Of a stretch of 64,000 nucleotides of DNA, positions 55,293 to 64,000 are shown one piece after another. The notes beneath the pieces were generated by a model, which saw nothing but the letters and a program-made list of their open reading frames with translations, did no database searches and was not told where the DNA came from. Position numbers and translations under genes: made by a program. The stretch is from NCBI GenBank assembly GCA_963820795.1, contig CAWGBJ010000009.1, forward strand, positions 1 through 64,000. Direction: 5' to 3'. Within the stretch, counting starts at the first letter, position 1, and each line of letters opens with the position of its first letter. This stretch comes from Roseiarcus sp963820795 (GTDB taxonomy: Bacteria > Pseudomonadota > Alphaproteobacteria > Rhizobiales > Beijerinckiaceae).

Positions 55293-56237
55293 ATGAAAAT
55301 TGCGGCTTTCATAGTGTCGGCAGCGATGGTGTTGGGCGGAGCGGGCGCGGCGCTGGCCGGCGACCCTGAGAGCTGCAAAACCGTCAGGTTCTCCGACGTC
55401 GGATGGACGGACATCACCGCCACGACCTCGATCGCGGCGGAGATCCTCAAGGGACTTGGCTACACCCCGAAGATCACGGTTCTCTCCGTGCCGGTCACCT
55501 ACGCTTCGATGAAGAACAAGGACATCGATGTGTTCCTCGGCAACTGGGAGCCCTCGATGGAGAACGATCGCAAGCCCTATATCGCAGACAAATCGGTCGT
55601 CGAGATCGGAGCCAATCTGCCCAAAGGAGCGAAATACACGCTTGCCGTTCCGCAATACACCTACGACAAGGGACTCAAGGACTTTGCTGACATCGAGAAG
55701 TTCAAGGACTCGCTGAAAGGTAAGATCTACGGCATCGAACCCGGCAACGACGGCAACCGGCTCGTCCTCGATCTCATCAAGGGGAACAAGTTCGGCCTGA
55801 AAAACTTCCAGCTCGTCGAATCGAGCGAGCAGGGCATGCTCGCAGAGGTGCAAACCGCGACGAATCATAAGGAGGACGTCGTCTTTCTCGGCTGGGCGCC
55901 CCACCCGATGAACGTAAATTTCAAGATCCAGTATCTGACCGGCGGCGACGACAGCTTCGGCCCCAACTTCGGCGGCGCCGTGGTGTACACCAACGAGCGG
56001 GCCGGCTTCGCCGCCGAATGCCCGAACGCCGCGAAGCTCATCAAGAACCTCGTCTTCAACGTCGATCTCGAAAACGAGGTGATGAACAAGATCCTGACCG
56101 ACGGCAAGGAAGGTCCCGCCGCGGCGAGGGAGTGGCTGAAGACGAACCCGCCGGAACTCACAGGATGGCTCGACGGCGTGACGACCTTCGACGGCAAGCC
56201 CGGGCTCGATGCGGTCAAGAAGAGCCTCGGGCTGTAA
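55293..56237 (+). CDS. choX: choline ABC transporter substrate-binding protein
   Basis: This is a 314-residue periplasmic binding protein. The ATG at 55293 follows GGGAGG, and the signal peptide ends at ALA (residue 22). The sequence matches ChoX/OpuAC: KTVRFSDVGWTDITATTSIAAEIL, IDVFLGNWEPSMENDRKPY with aromatic-box residues, IYGIEPGNDGN and DVVFLGWAPHPMN. Together with the permease and ATPase that follow it forms a complete importer. It is divergent from argB, with 162 bases between. Confidence 0.92.
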   Translation: MKIAAFIVSAAMVLGGAGAALAGDPESCKTVRFSDVGWTDITATTSIAAEILKGLGYTPKITVLSVPVTYASMKNKDIDVFLGNWEPSMENDRKPYIADKSVVEIGANLPKGAKYTLAVPQYTYDKGLKDFADIEKFKDSLKGKIYGIEPGNDGNRLVLDLIKGNKFGLKNFQLVESSEQGMLAEVQTATNHKEDVVFLGWAPHPMNVNFKIQYLTGGDDSFGPNFGGAVVYTNERAGFAAECPNAAKLIKNLVFNVDLENEVMNKILTDGKEGPAAAREWLKTNPPELTGWLDGVTTFDGKPGLDAVKKSLGL

Positions 56238-56321
56238 CCCCGCCGTCCCCTGCTAGCGCCCGGACCGGTTGTCGCTCAAGGTCCGGGCCGCGCGCCGTTT
56301 GGCCGGGCTGGAGGAATCCTG

Positions 56322-57167
56322 TTGGAAAGCTGGTTCACCGAACCGAAACTTCCGCTCGGCCGCTGGGTCAAGATCGGCATAACCTGGCTGCAGGACAACG
56401 CAGCCGGGTTCTTCGACGCGGTGACGGCTACAATCGATTTCATGGTCGACGGCTTCACCGCGGTCCTGCTGCAGATTCCGTTCCTCATCGTCGTTCTCGC
56501 CGTTGCGGCGCTGGCGTATTGGCTACACCGGTCATGGCGGCTCGCCGCCTTTGTGGTCGTCGCCTTCATTTTCATCGCCAACCTCGGCTACTGGCAGGCG
56601 ACGGTCGAAACGATCTCGCTCGTCGGATTCGCGACGCTGACGAGCGTCGCCATCGGCGTGCCGCTCGGCGTCGCCTCGGCGCACCGGCCGTGGCTCTATG
56701 CTTTCCTCCGGCCGTTGCTCGATCTGATGCAGACTCTGCCGACCTTCGTCTACCTGATCCCGACCCTGGTGCTCTTTCATCTCGGCTCCGCGCCGGGGCT
56801 CATTTCGACCGTGATCTTCGCCATTGCGGCGCCGATCCGCCTGACATACCTTGGCATTGTCTCGGTTCCGCTGCCGCTGAAGGAGGCCGGCGAGGCGTTC
56901 GGCGCGACGAAACGGCAACTCTTGTGGAAGGTGGAACTGCCCTATGCCCTGCCGACGATCATGGCCGGGGTGACGCAATGCATCATGTTGAGCCTGTCGA
57001 TGGTCGTCATTGCGGCGCTGGTCGGCGCAGCGGGTCTGGGCACGCCGGTGGTGCGCGCGCTCGGCACTGTCAATATCCCGATGGGCATCGAGGCCGGCGT
57101 CTCGATCGTGTTGCTGGCGATCGTGCTCGACCGCGTCTTCCGCAATCCCGAGCGCAAGGCCGGGTGA
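56322..57167 (+). CDS. choW: choline ABC transporter permease
   Basis: This is a 281-residue permease started by TTG 56322. It has about six membrane helices and the BPD_transp_1 EAA loop KEAGEAFGATKRQLLWKVELPYALPTIMAG. It is closely similar in layout to ChoW/ProW. It is separated from choX by 84 bases and from choV by one base. Confidence 0.92.
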   Translation: MESWFTEPKLPLGRWVKIGITWLQDNAAGFFDAVTATIDFMVDGFTAVLLQIPFLIVVLAVAALAYWLHRSWRLAAFVVVAFIFIANLGYWQATVETISLVGFATLTSVAIGVPLGVASAHRPWLYAFLRPLLDLMQTLPTFVYLIPTLVLFHLGSAPGLISTVIFAIAAPIRLTYLGIVSVPLPLKEAGEAFGATKRQLLWKVELPYALPTIMAGVTQCIMLSLSMVVIAALVGAAGLGTPVVRALGTVNIPMGIEAGVSIVLLAIVLDRVFRNPERKAG

Positions 57168-57168
57168 G

Positions 57169-58369
57169 ATGTCGGCCGTTGTTTTCGATCGCGTCGACAT
57201 CGTCTTCGGCGACAAGCAGCGGGAGGCGCTCGGGCTCATCGACCGCGGCGCGAGCCGCGACGAGATCCTGAAGGCGACGGGGGTCGTCCTCGGCGCGGCG
57301 GGCGTCGATCTCGCGGTGGAGCCGGGCGAGATCTGCGTCCTCATGGGATTGTCCGGCTCGGGCAAGTCGACCATCCTGCGGGCGGTCAACGGGCTGAACA
57401 AGGTGGCCCGCGGCCACGTCTTCGTCCGCCACGGCGAGGGCGCGATCGACGTCGCCAATTGCTCGGCCGGCCAACTGCGCCTCCTGCGCACGAGCCGGAT
57501 CGCCATGGTGTTTCAGCAATTCGCGCTCCTGCCGTGGCGAACCGTCGCCGAGAACGTGGCGCTCGGGCTCGAATTGCGCCGCCTGCCGAAGACCGACATC
57601 GACCGCATCGTCGCCGAGAAGCTGGCGATGGTCGGCCTCACGCAGTGGGCCGGCAAGTTCGGTCACGAATTGTCCGGAGGCATGCAGCAGCGCGTCGGAC
57701 TGGCGCGCGCCTTCGCCACCGACGCCGACATCCTGCTGATGGACGAGCCGTTCTCGGCCCTCGATCCACTCATCCGCGACAAATTGCAGGACGAACTCCT
57801 GAGCCTGCAGAAGGACTTGAGAAAGACCATCATCTTCGTCAGCCACGACCTCGACGAGGCGCTCAAGATCGGCAACCGCATCGCCATTCTGGAGGGCGGG
57901 CGCATCGTTCAATGCGGCGCCGCCGAGGACATTCTGCTCCGCCCGGCGAACGCCTATGTCGCCGAGTTCGTCAAGCACATGAACCCGCTCAACGTCCTCC
58001 GGGGCGCGGCGCTGATGACGCCGGCGGAAGCCTTGCTACGAGTTCGACGACGAAGTGCATCTCGACCGCCGCGGCCGGGTTCGCCTGCGGCTCGACAGCG
58101 ACGGCAGACCGATCGGCGTCACGCTCGACGGCGCCGCCGGAACGCTCGCCAAGGCGGACGGCGCGACCGGCGAGACCTCGGCTCCCGAAGGCTTCGACGT
58201 CGTCGTCGCGCCGATCGACCTCAAGATGCGTTCGGCGATCGCGCTCCGGCGCGCCTCCGGCAATCCGATCGTCCTCGTCGACCAACTCGGCCGGATGGCA
58301 GGCCTCTGCGGCGACGACGAGATCTACCGGGCGCTGCTGCAGCAGCGCCGCGCCGCCGAGGGCGCGTAA
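57169..58369 (+). CDS. choV: choline ABC transporter ATP-binding protein, frameshifted near the C-terminus
   Basis: The NBD has Walker A GLSGSGKSTILRAVNGL, Q-loop VFQQFALLPWRTV, signature LSGGMQQRVGLARA, Walker B ILLMDEPFSALDPLIR and an H-loop SHDLDEAL. After the NBD a CBS-like accessory region begins. At about 58039 one extra base breaks the frame. Dropping it joins TPAEALL to EFDDEVHLDRRGRVRLRL and leads to IVLVDQLGRMAGLCGDDEIY and a TAA at 58367-58369. The region after the shift is conserved, so the intact product is about 399 residues. Confidence 0.88.
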
Positions 58370-58384
58370 TTCCGCAACAAGCCG

Positions 58385-59464
58385 CTATCGGCCGCCGCGT
58401 CGGCCTCCGGCGTAGAGCCGGCCGGTGCGGGTCGCCAGAAAGGGTTCGAGCGGGATGCTCTCCTGCTTGAGAAAGCCGTTTCGCGGCAAGGCGCCCGAGC
58501 GCACCAGTTCGATCACCGCGGCGACCGATCCGGCCGTTGTCCAGGCGATCGCAGTCCGCGCCTTGCCGCCGATCTCGACTGGATAGTAGATCCGCACGAA
58601 TTCCTTGCGGCTGAGACGGCCGGCGCTCCAACCTTCGGCCGCGACGTGAACATAGACCACGTCGTCGTCGACCGGCGGCTTGGCGTGGATGAGGATCTTT
58701 CCCGCAGCGGCGCGGTCCTCCCGCATCAGGAGTTCGTGGAAGAAGAAATTCATCAGCGCCGCGTGGCCTGGATAGCGCAAGCTCTTGTAGTCGAGATTTT
58801 CAATCCGATCGGCATAGGTTTCGCACATGGTCCCGATGCCGCCCGACGTCGTGAACGCCTCGAGCCTGACGCCGTCGATATAGACGGTCTCGAGCCATTC
58901 CATCGCCGAGACGAACTTCCGCATGCCCTCCTCGATCACCTCGCAATCGTTGAGATATTCGTTGACGACGCCTTCTGGCGACCAGTTGAAGGCGTAGCCG
59001 AGCATGCCGGTGGGATGCTGCGGCAGCGCGCCGACCCTGAGGCGTATGCTTCGAACGCGTTCGAACTGCTCGGCCTGATGCGCGCCGACGATGCCGACAA
59101 ATCCCGGCGCCAGGCCGCATTGCGGCGCCATGACGCCCTTGGCGCTCTTCGCGAGCTCGCGGATGTGCCTGGTCGTGGACACGTCTTCGGTGAGGTCGAA
59201 GTAGTGAATGCCGCGCTGATGAGCCGCCGACGCGAGGGCCTTGTTGAGGGCGTAGGGAAGGCAGGACAGAACCGCCTCCTGCCCCTCGAGCGCCGCCGCC
59301 AGCGCGGCGTTGTCGGCGAAGTCCGACTGGCGAGCCGAGAACGGCGCGTCGTGAATCGGGCGCGAATCGAACCCGGTCACCTCAAATCCAGCCTCAGCCA
59401 GAAGCTCGGCGGCGAGATGACCGACCTTGCCGAGTCCCAAGACCGCGATTGTCGTGAACGCCAT
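58385..59464 (-). CDS. saccharopine dehydrogenase-family NAD(P) oxidoreductase
   Basis: This is a 359-residue enzyme with an N-terminal Rossmann loop IAVLGLGKVGHLAAELLAEAGFEVTGFDSR and a C-terminal saccharopine-reductase-like domain (AFTTSGGIGTMCETY, KSLRYPGHAALMNFFF). Close relatives are annotated as saccharopine or L-lysine dehydrogenases. The exact substrate is uncertain. It converges on choV with 15 bases between stops. Confidence 0.8.
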   Translation of the reverse strand: MAFTTIAVLGLGKVGHLAAELLAEAGFEVTGFDSRPIHDAPFSARQSDFADNAALAAALEGQEAVLSCLPYALNKALASAAHQRGIHYFDLTEDVSTTRHIRELAKSAKGVMAPQCGLAPGFVGIVGAHQAEQFERVRSIRLRVGALPQHPTGMLGYAFNWSPEGVVNEYLNDCEVIEEGMRKFVSAMEWLETVYIDGVRLEAFTTSGGIGTMCETYADRIENLDYKSLRYPGHAALMNFFFHELLMREDRAAAGKILIHAKPPVDDDVVYVHVAAEGWSAGRLSRKEFVRIYYPVEIGGKARTAIAWTTAGSVAAVIELVRSGALPRNGFLKQESIPLEPFLATRTGRLYAGGRRGGR

Positions 59465-60004
59465 CGACCTTCCCGTCCGTCAGCCAAGAAAGGCGGCGGT
59501 TCGCCCCCTCATCGAATCTGGCGGCGACTCAAGCTTTTCAGTTGCTTGGGCGCCGAATCCTGGCAACTCCGTAAGCTCCGAAAACCCGCCGGGAGACGAC
59601 TGCTCCAGGTTGACCTGACGCCGTCGGCCGCACGCTCCGCATCCCTCGGACCCTGGGCCTTCCGGGCCCTTTCAGGCCACTGAATCAGTCTTTTCAAAGC
59701 TTTGCGACGACATTTCCAGCCGGACCCTCCCCTCCCGCGATGCCTCCGAGGCGCCGCCTTGCCACTCGGCGCTGGTGATTCCGCCGGGAACCAACCGCTC
59801 ATCGGCGCGCAGCCCTCGTCGGCGGCACGGACCCCACCTCCAGGCTCGTCGATGTCGACATTTGCTTTCTCGCTCATTTGCGAGCCTGGATCGAGGCGAA
59901 AGAAACATAGCATAGATTGGCTTGCACGTACACTGTTTGTTCCGTCGTAGCGCGGATGACGAGCAATTGAGCCGGCGTAGGTCAGCCCGGGTTGGCTCGG
60001 GCGA
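59465..60004. other. intergenic region, possible small hypothetical gene
   Basis: About 540 bases lie upstream of the saccharopine-dehydrogenase-like gene and downstream of the TPR regulator. A minus-strand frame from ATG 59877 to 59509 would encode 122 residues starting MSEKANVDIDEPGGG. It has a weak ribosome binding site and low-complexity composition, so I do not call it a gene. No RNA gene or repeat is evident. Confidence 0.3.
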
Positions 60005-61594
60005 TCAACCTTCGGGCACGCCTGCCTTTCGCATCCCCTCGATGACTCGCTCGCGCCAGGCGAGATAGTAGGGGTCGTCGGTGAGCTGCGCGGCTCGGAA
60101 GCTCGCGACATTGAAGGTCGGGTCGAGGGCGAGCCCGGCCGCGGCGGCGGCGTGCGCTTCGTCCATCTGGCCGAGGTGGGCGAGCGCCGACCCGAGATGG
60201 AAATGCGCCATGGCGAATTTGCTGTTGCGGCTGACGCTTTGCCGCAACCACGCGACAGCCTCCTCATAGCGGCCGAGCGAATTTTTGGAGAAGCCGACAA
60301 TCGCAAACCAGGGGAACGCCAAGACGTCAAAGGGGCTCAGCCGCAAGGCTTCGCGAATGTGACCCTCGGTCTCCTCGCCTAGACCAAGATGCAGGGCGTG
60401 CAGCCCCATCATACCATGGGCGAAGGCGAGATTGGGATCGAGTTCGAGCGCGTGCCTCGATTCGGCCATTGCGCGTTCCGCGCGGTTGGTCACGCCGAGG
60501 ACGAAGCCGTAGACGGCGTGAGCCTGGGCATGATCGGGGCCGAGCGAAAGCGCCTTCGCGGCATTCTGCTCCGCCGCTGCTAGGCGCGCCCCGCCTTTTT
60601 CCGCATTGAAGTTGGACACGGCCAGCAACGTATCCACGAACGACGTCCAGACGAGGGCATCGACGTTCTCGGGATCGATGCGCAGCGCCTCGGAAAAGAA
60701 AGCCTGGGCGCGCGCAAGCTCGACCGGATCGCTGCCTTTGTTCAGGCAGGCTTTGCCGCGAAAGAAGAAGTCCGTGGAGTCCGGGTGCGGCGAGCGCTCC
60801 GCCCGCCGCGCCTCGGCGGACACAAGGGCCGCATTCAGTTGTCCGGCGAGACGGGCGACAATTTCGTCCTGCGTCGCAAAGAGATCCGCGAGAGCCTTGT
60901 CGAAACGCTCGGCCCAGACATGCGCGCCGGTCTCGGCGTCGACGAGCTGCGCATTGATGCGCATCCGTTCGCCGCTTCTTAAGATGCTTCCCTCGAGCAC
61001 GTAGTGGACGCCGAGTTCGCGGCCAATCTGTTTCAGGTCGATGGCCTTGCCCTTGTAGGCGAAGGCGGTGTGCCGGGCGATGACGAAGGAGCCGCGAATC
61101 CGGGAGAGATCGGTCGTGAGGCTTTCTGTCACGCCGTCGACAAAGGGTTCGTGATCCGGGTTTCCGCCGAGGTTCGCGAACGGGAGCACGACAATCGACA
61201 GGCGCGGCGTCTTGCCGTCTGGGGCCAGCGCCGGCGTCGGCAAGACGACTGTCGGAGTCGGTGGCGCAGGCGCCTCGGTGGAGGCCGTTTCCCGGACGGC
61301 GCCGATGAAGCGAAACCCTTTGCGGGACGCCGTCCGGATGAGCCGCTGCGCCTCGCCGCTGTCGCCGACAGCGCTTCGCGCCGCATTGATGCGGCTGGTC
61401 AGCGTCGATTCCGAGACAACCCGGCCGTCCCACACCGCTTCGATGACCTCGTCCTTACTGACGACGCGGCCGCGATTGGCGATGAGAAACGCGAGCAGAT
61501 CGAAAACCTGGGGCTGAACGGCGACCGGCCGGTCCGCCCTCAGCAATTCGCGGCGAGCGGTGTCGAGCGCGCAGTCTTCGAAGAGATAGAGCAT
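60005..61594 (-). CDS. winged-helix / TolB-like / TPR transcriptional regulator (CadC-like)
   Basis: The ATG at 61594 (MLYLFEDC) is preferred to a GTG five codons upstream. The 529-residue protein has an OmpR/CadC-type winged helix (about 1 to 95, with VSESTLTSRINAARSAVGDSG and RTASRKGFRFIG). A FlgO/TolB-like domain (about 130 to 260: IVVLPFANLGG, VDGVTESLTTDLSRI, GVHYVLEGSILRSGERMRINAQLVDAETG) and TPR repeats (about 285 to 510) follow. There is no membrane helix. Such proteins are usually transcription factors of unknown signal. Its own promoter faces away from the small membrane protein gene. Confidence 0.85.
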   Translation of the reverse strand: MLYLFEDCALDTARRELLRADRPVAVQPQVFDLLAFLIANRGRVVSKDEVIEAVWDGRVVSESTLTSRINAARSAVGDSGEAQRLIRTASRKGFRFIGAVRETASTEAPAPPTPTVVLPTPALAPDGKTPRLSIVVLPFANLGGNPDHEPFVDGVTESLTTDLSRIRGSFVIARHTAFAYKGKAIDLKQIGRELGVHYVLEGSILRSGERMRINAQLVDAETGAHVWAERFDKALADLFATQDEIVARLAGQLNAALVSAEARRAERSPHPDSTDFFFRGKACLNKGSDPVELARAQAFFSEALRIDPENVDALVWTSFVDTLLAVSNFNAEKGGARLAAAEQNAAKALSLGPDHAQAHAVYGFVLGVTNRAERAMAESRHALELDPNLAFAHGMMGLHALHLGLGEETEGHIREALRLSPFDVLAFPWFAIVGFSKNSLGRYEEAVAWLRQSVSRNSKFAMAHFHLGSALAHLGQMDEAHAAAAAGLALDPTFNVASFRAAQLTDDPYYLAWRERVIEGMRKAGVPEG

Positions 61595-61766
61595 GGCCGC
61601 CCCGTCCACCCTTCGGGGACAAGCCTTTCTACTCTCCTCACGGGCGAAAATCGAGCGCGGCTGAAGGAAAAATCAAGCTTGTCTCAAAGGCTTTCGACCG
61701 GCGTCCCCATAGCGTGGCGAGGTTCGCATATCGCGGCGAATGGCCAACGCGATCTGAGATGAGCCC

Positions 61767-62129
61767 ATGACCCTGTCAAGCTTCACTCCGACAAATTCAA
61801 CCACGCCAATCCCGGCCAGCAATCGCCTTGCGCCCAAGCGCCGCGTGGCCGCAAAGGTCGGCCGTACCTTCCGTCACGCCGCTGCGGCGGTTGGCAGGAC
61901 CATCGTCATCCTCGTCGCCTACCGGGCGGCCGTGAAACGGCTGGAGGCCGGGGTTGAAGGCAACCTGTTCGATGAGCCGGTCCTTTGGGCCGAATTGAAT
62001 TCGGCGGCATGGGCCGAGGCGGGTGCGGCCGCCGAGCTTTGGAACGACCAGCTTCCTCTTGTCGGCGCCTTTGCGCTCGGACTCGGCTTGGTTCTGGGGA
62101 TCCCCTTCGCCGGTCTTTGGTGGCTATAG
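61767..62129 (+). CDS. small hypothetical membrane protein
   Basis: This is a 120-residue protein that I do not recognise. It has a basic N-terminal half (APKRRVAAKVGRTFRHAAAAVGR), a weakly hydrophobic segment near residues 43 to 52, and one clear C-terminal membrane helix (LVGAFALGLGLVLGIPFAGLWWL) ending at the stop. Divergent from the TPR regulator (157 bases from 61610) and convergent with the FAD enzyme. Confidence 0.5.
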   Translation: MTLSSFTPTNSTTPIPASNRLAPKRRVAAKVGRTFRHAAAAVGRTIVILVAYRAAVKRLEAGVEGNLFDEPVLWAELNSAAWAEAGAAAELWNDQLPLVGAFALGLGLVLGIPFAGLWWL

Positions 62130-62232
62130 CCGGAAAAAGCTGAGTGATGAGATGCCCGCCCAATGGGGGCCACGCGCCGCCGCCGCTGCCCACCGAGCTT
62201 CGCAAGTGGCCCTCATCCGGCGCTTCGCGTCA

Positions 62233-62263
62233 CCTTCTCCCAAAGGGCCCAAAGGGGAGAAGG
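62233..62263. terminator. hairpin between convergent genes, within a repeat-like element
   Basis: CCTTCTCCC and GGGAGAAGG form a 9-bp inverted repeat around a loop that itself contains the palindrome GGGCCC. It lies 9 bases beyond the stop of the FAD enzyme and about 100 bases after the small membrane protein. The flank CCTCATCCGGCGCTTCGCG is typical of a dispersed intergenic repeat that I recall from rhizobial and related genomes. Confidence 0.65.
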
Positions 62264-62271
62264 AGTTGCTC

Positions 62272-64000
62272 TCACGCCCGCAGGGCGGCGTTACGCGGGT
62301 CGTATGGGCTGTCCGCGATCACCTTCGCCCGACGCGCCTCGCCCAGCACGTGGACCTCGACCTCGGTTGCCGGCGCCGAGAATTCCGGCCTGAGCATCGC
62401 CAGCGCCAGCGACTTCCCGGTTCGCCAGCCATAGCCGCCCGAGGTCGTGCGGCCGATCATGCGGCCCGATTTCATCACCGGTTCCGAGCCGCGCGCGTCG
62501 GCGTCGGTCACGTCGTGCAGCTCGAGCGTCACGAGCTTGTTCTCGAAGCCCTTGCCGCACCAGGTGACAAGCGCGTCGCGGCCGCGGAACGGGCCCTTGT
62601 CGAAATCGACGAAGCGCTCGAGGCCGGATTCGAGCGCGGCGTATTCGATCGACAGCTCGCGCCCGACGAGCTTGTAGGACTTTTCGAGTCTCAGCGAATC
62701 CATGGCCCGGATGCCGAACGGCTTGATGCCGAATGCGGCCCCCGCCTCCATCAGCGCGTCGAAGACGTAGTTCTGCGTCTCGATCGGATGATGCAGCTCG
62801 TAGCCGAGCTCGCCGACGAAATTGACCCGCAGCGCCAGGAGCCCGGCGGCCCGTATGGAGAGATGCCGGGCCGTCAGCCACGGGAAGGCCTTGCTGGACA
62901 GGTCCCCGCCGGCGACTTTCGCCAGCACCTCGCGCGAACGTGGGCCGGCGAGCACCAGGACGCCGCGCTGCGTCGTGACCTTGTCGAGCCGAACGCTTCC
63001 GTCCTCGGGAACGAGCTTTTCCAGCGTGTCGAAGTCATGGGCTTCGAGCCCGCCGGCCGAGACCATGTAGAAGCGTTGCGGCCCGAGGCGCGTCAGCGTG
63101 AACTCGGCCCGCACGCCGCCGCGCTTCGTCAGGAGATAGGTCAGCGTCACGCGGCCGACGGTCTTCGGGACCCGGTTGGTCAGGATGGAATCGAGCCAGC
63201 GCTCCGCGCCGCGTCCCGAGACCTCGAACTTGGCGAAGGCCGACATGTCCTGCAGGCCGACGTTCTCGTGCACATTGCGGCATTCGGCGCCGACGAAGTC
63301 GAAGTAATTCGAGCGGCGGAAGCTCCATTTTTCGCGCGGGCGCGCCCCCGCCGCGGCCGGAGGATGGTTCTCGTTCAGGAGCACGTCGGGCTTCATCAGC
63401 TCGGCGTCGTCGAGACCGTAGCCCTTCGGCGCGAACCAGTTCGGCCGCTCCCAGCCGTAGATCGAGCCGAAGACCGCGCCGAGCGTCCTTCATCCGGGAA
63501 TAGCAGGGCGTCTGGCGCAGCGGGCGCGCGGCTCCGCGCTCCTCGTCCGGGTAATGGACGGTGAAGACCTTGGCGTAGGCCTCCTCGTTCTTCTCGATGA
63601 GATAGCCGGTCTGCGCATAGGGCCCGAACCGGCGCGGATCGACGCCGAGCATGTCGATCGTCGGCTCGCCCTCGACGATCCACTCGGCGAGCTGCCAGCC
63701 GGCGCCGCCGGCGGCGGTGACGCCGAAGGAATGGCCCTCGTTCAGCCAGAAGTTCTTGACCCCCGGCGCCGGGCCGACGATCGGCGAACCGTCCGGCGTA
63801 TAGGCGATGGCGCCGTTATAGACCTTCTTGACGCCGACCTCGCCGAAGGCGGGCACGCGCGCGATCGCTGTCTCGATATGCGGCGCGAGACGATCGAGGT
63901 CCTCCGGAAAGAGCTCGTACTCGCTGTCGTCGGAAGGTCCATCGACATAGCAGGCGGGCGCGCCGACTTCGTAGGGGCCGAGGAGAAAGCCGCCGGCCTC
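62272..64000 (-). CDS. FAD oxidoreductase with GcvT domain (dimethylglycine/sarcosine dehydrogenase-like), partial, frameshifted
   Basis: Only the C-terminal two thirds lie in the window; the FAD-binding N-terminus is beyond 64000. Residues read ARVPAFGEVGVKKVYNGAIAYTPDG and NEGHSFGVTAAGGAGWQLAEWI from the DAO domain. The folate-binding aminomethyltransferase (GcvT) domain follows with SNYFDFVGAECRNVHENVGLQDMSAFAKFEVSG and NFVGELGYELHHP. One extra base near 63485 separates SRMKD from LGAVFGSIYGWERPNWFAPKGY. Such enzymes demethylate dimethylglycine or sarcosine onto tetrahydrofolate. The choline transporter 4 kb away supports this role. Confidence 0.82.

Noticed and set aside
59509..59877. A 122-codon minus-strand gene starting MSEKANVD
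   Set aside because: It has weak start signals, low-complexity composition and no family resemblance. It is described only in the gap entry.
1..64000. CRISPR array or toxin-antitoxin pair
   Set aside because: No regularly spaced direct repeats were found, and no adjacent small gene pair has toxin or antitoxin motifs.

Overview
The window looks like a G+C-rich chromosome segment from an alphaproteobacterium, most likely of the order Hyphomicrobiales (Rhizobiales). The best support is gene order: tsaB-rimI-plsC-miaB-phoH-ybeY-corC-lnt-XRE regulator-metK-trmB (54.2 to 43.9 kb, minus strand) is a typical rhizobial housekeeping block. Alphaproteobacterial-style choXWV, pimC/pimD, opgG/D and a DUF1194 protein fit this. 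I cannot name the genus. I see no rRNA, no CRISPR array and no prophage. One partial tRNA lies at the left edge.

Layout. 0-3.1 kb: SNase-like protein, M48 lipoprotein protease and rdgB. 3.2-6.8 kb: penicillin-binding protein 1A, convergent with rdgB, then dnaN. 6.9-10 kb: a HlyD/ABC/ABC-2 permease export operon. 10-14 kb: a CrtI-like FAD enzyme, an intergenic repeat island, and an amino-sugar operon (BadF-type kinase plus nagA). 14.4-20.1 kb: one very long SAM domain / class III cyclase / AAA-ATPase / TPR gene whose C-terminal TPR module of about 400 residues is present three times in tandem. 20.4-24.4 kb: a mobile-DNA island with a group II intron 5' remnant, a RAYT (REP-associated tyrosine transposase), and a second group II intron with an intact reverse transcriptase but no visible 3' ribozyme end. 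23.3-27.7 kb: methyltransferase, AhpD-like protein, a divergent pair of DJ-1/PfpI proteins (one fused to an AraC-type DNA-binding domain) and an NAD-binding reductase. 27.8-34.4 kb: EmrAB-type efflux, a KirBac K+ channel, DUF1801, DUF2332 and pyroglutamyl peptidase. 34.4-36.7 kb: a pimeloyl-CoA-dehydrogenase-like pair. 37-42 kb: lipocalin-like protein, a HAD phosphatase fused to a HerA-like ATPase, a hydroxypyruvate isomerase remnant, a VWA-like DUF1194 protein and a trypsin/PDZ protein with no catalytic triad. 42-55 kb: opgG/D, the housekeeping block and argB. 55.3-59.5 kb: choline ABC transporter choXWV and a saccharopine-dehydrogenase-like enzyme. 60-64 kb: a winged-helix/TolB-like/TPR regulator, a small membrane protein, and a dimethylglycine/sarcosine dehydrogenase-like enzyme that runs off the right edge.

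Two patterns run through the window. First, at least ten genes, including essential ones (dnaN, mrcA), are broken by single-base indels. By reading both frames I counted about 19 apparent one-base insertions and 3 one-base deletions. Most are not in long homopolymers, and in each case both halves remain well conserved. Assembly or consensus error is the most economical explanation, and interrupted genes are annotated here as single loci with the shift positions given. Second, the choline importer and the dimethylglycine/sarcosine-type enzyme lie within 10 kb of each other, which suggests methylamine or osmolyte catabolism. The points most worth a second look are the triplicated TPR cyclase, the HAD-HerA fusion, the dead trypsin-PDZ protein and the intron/RAYT island.
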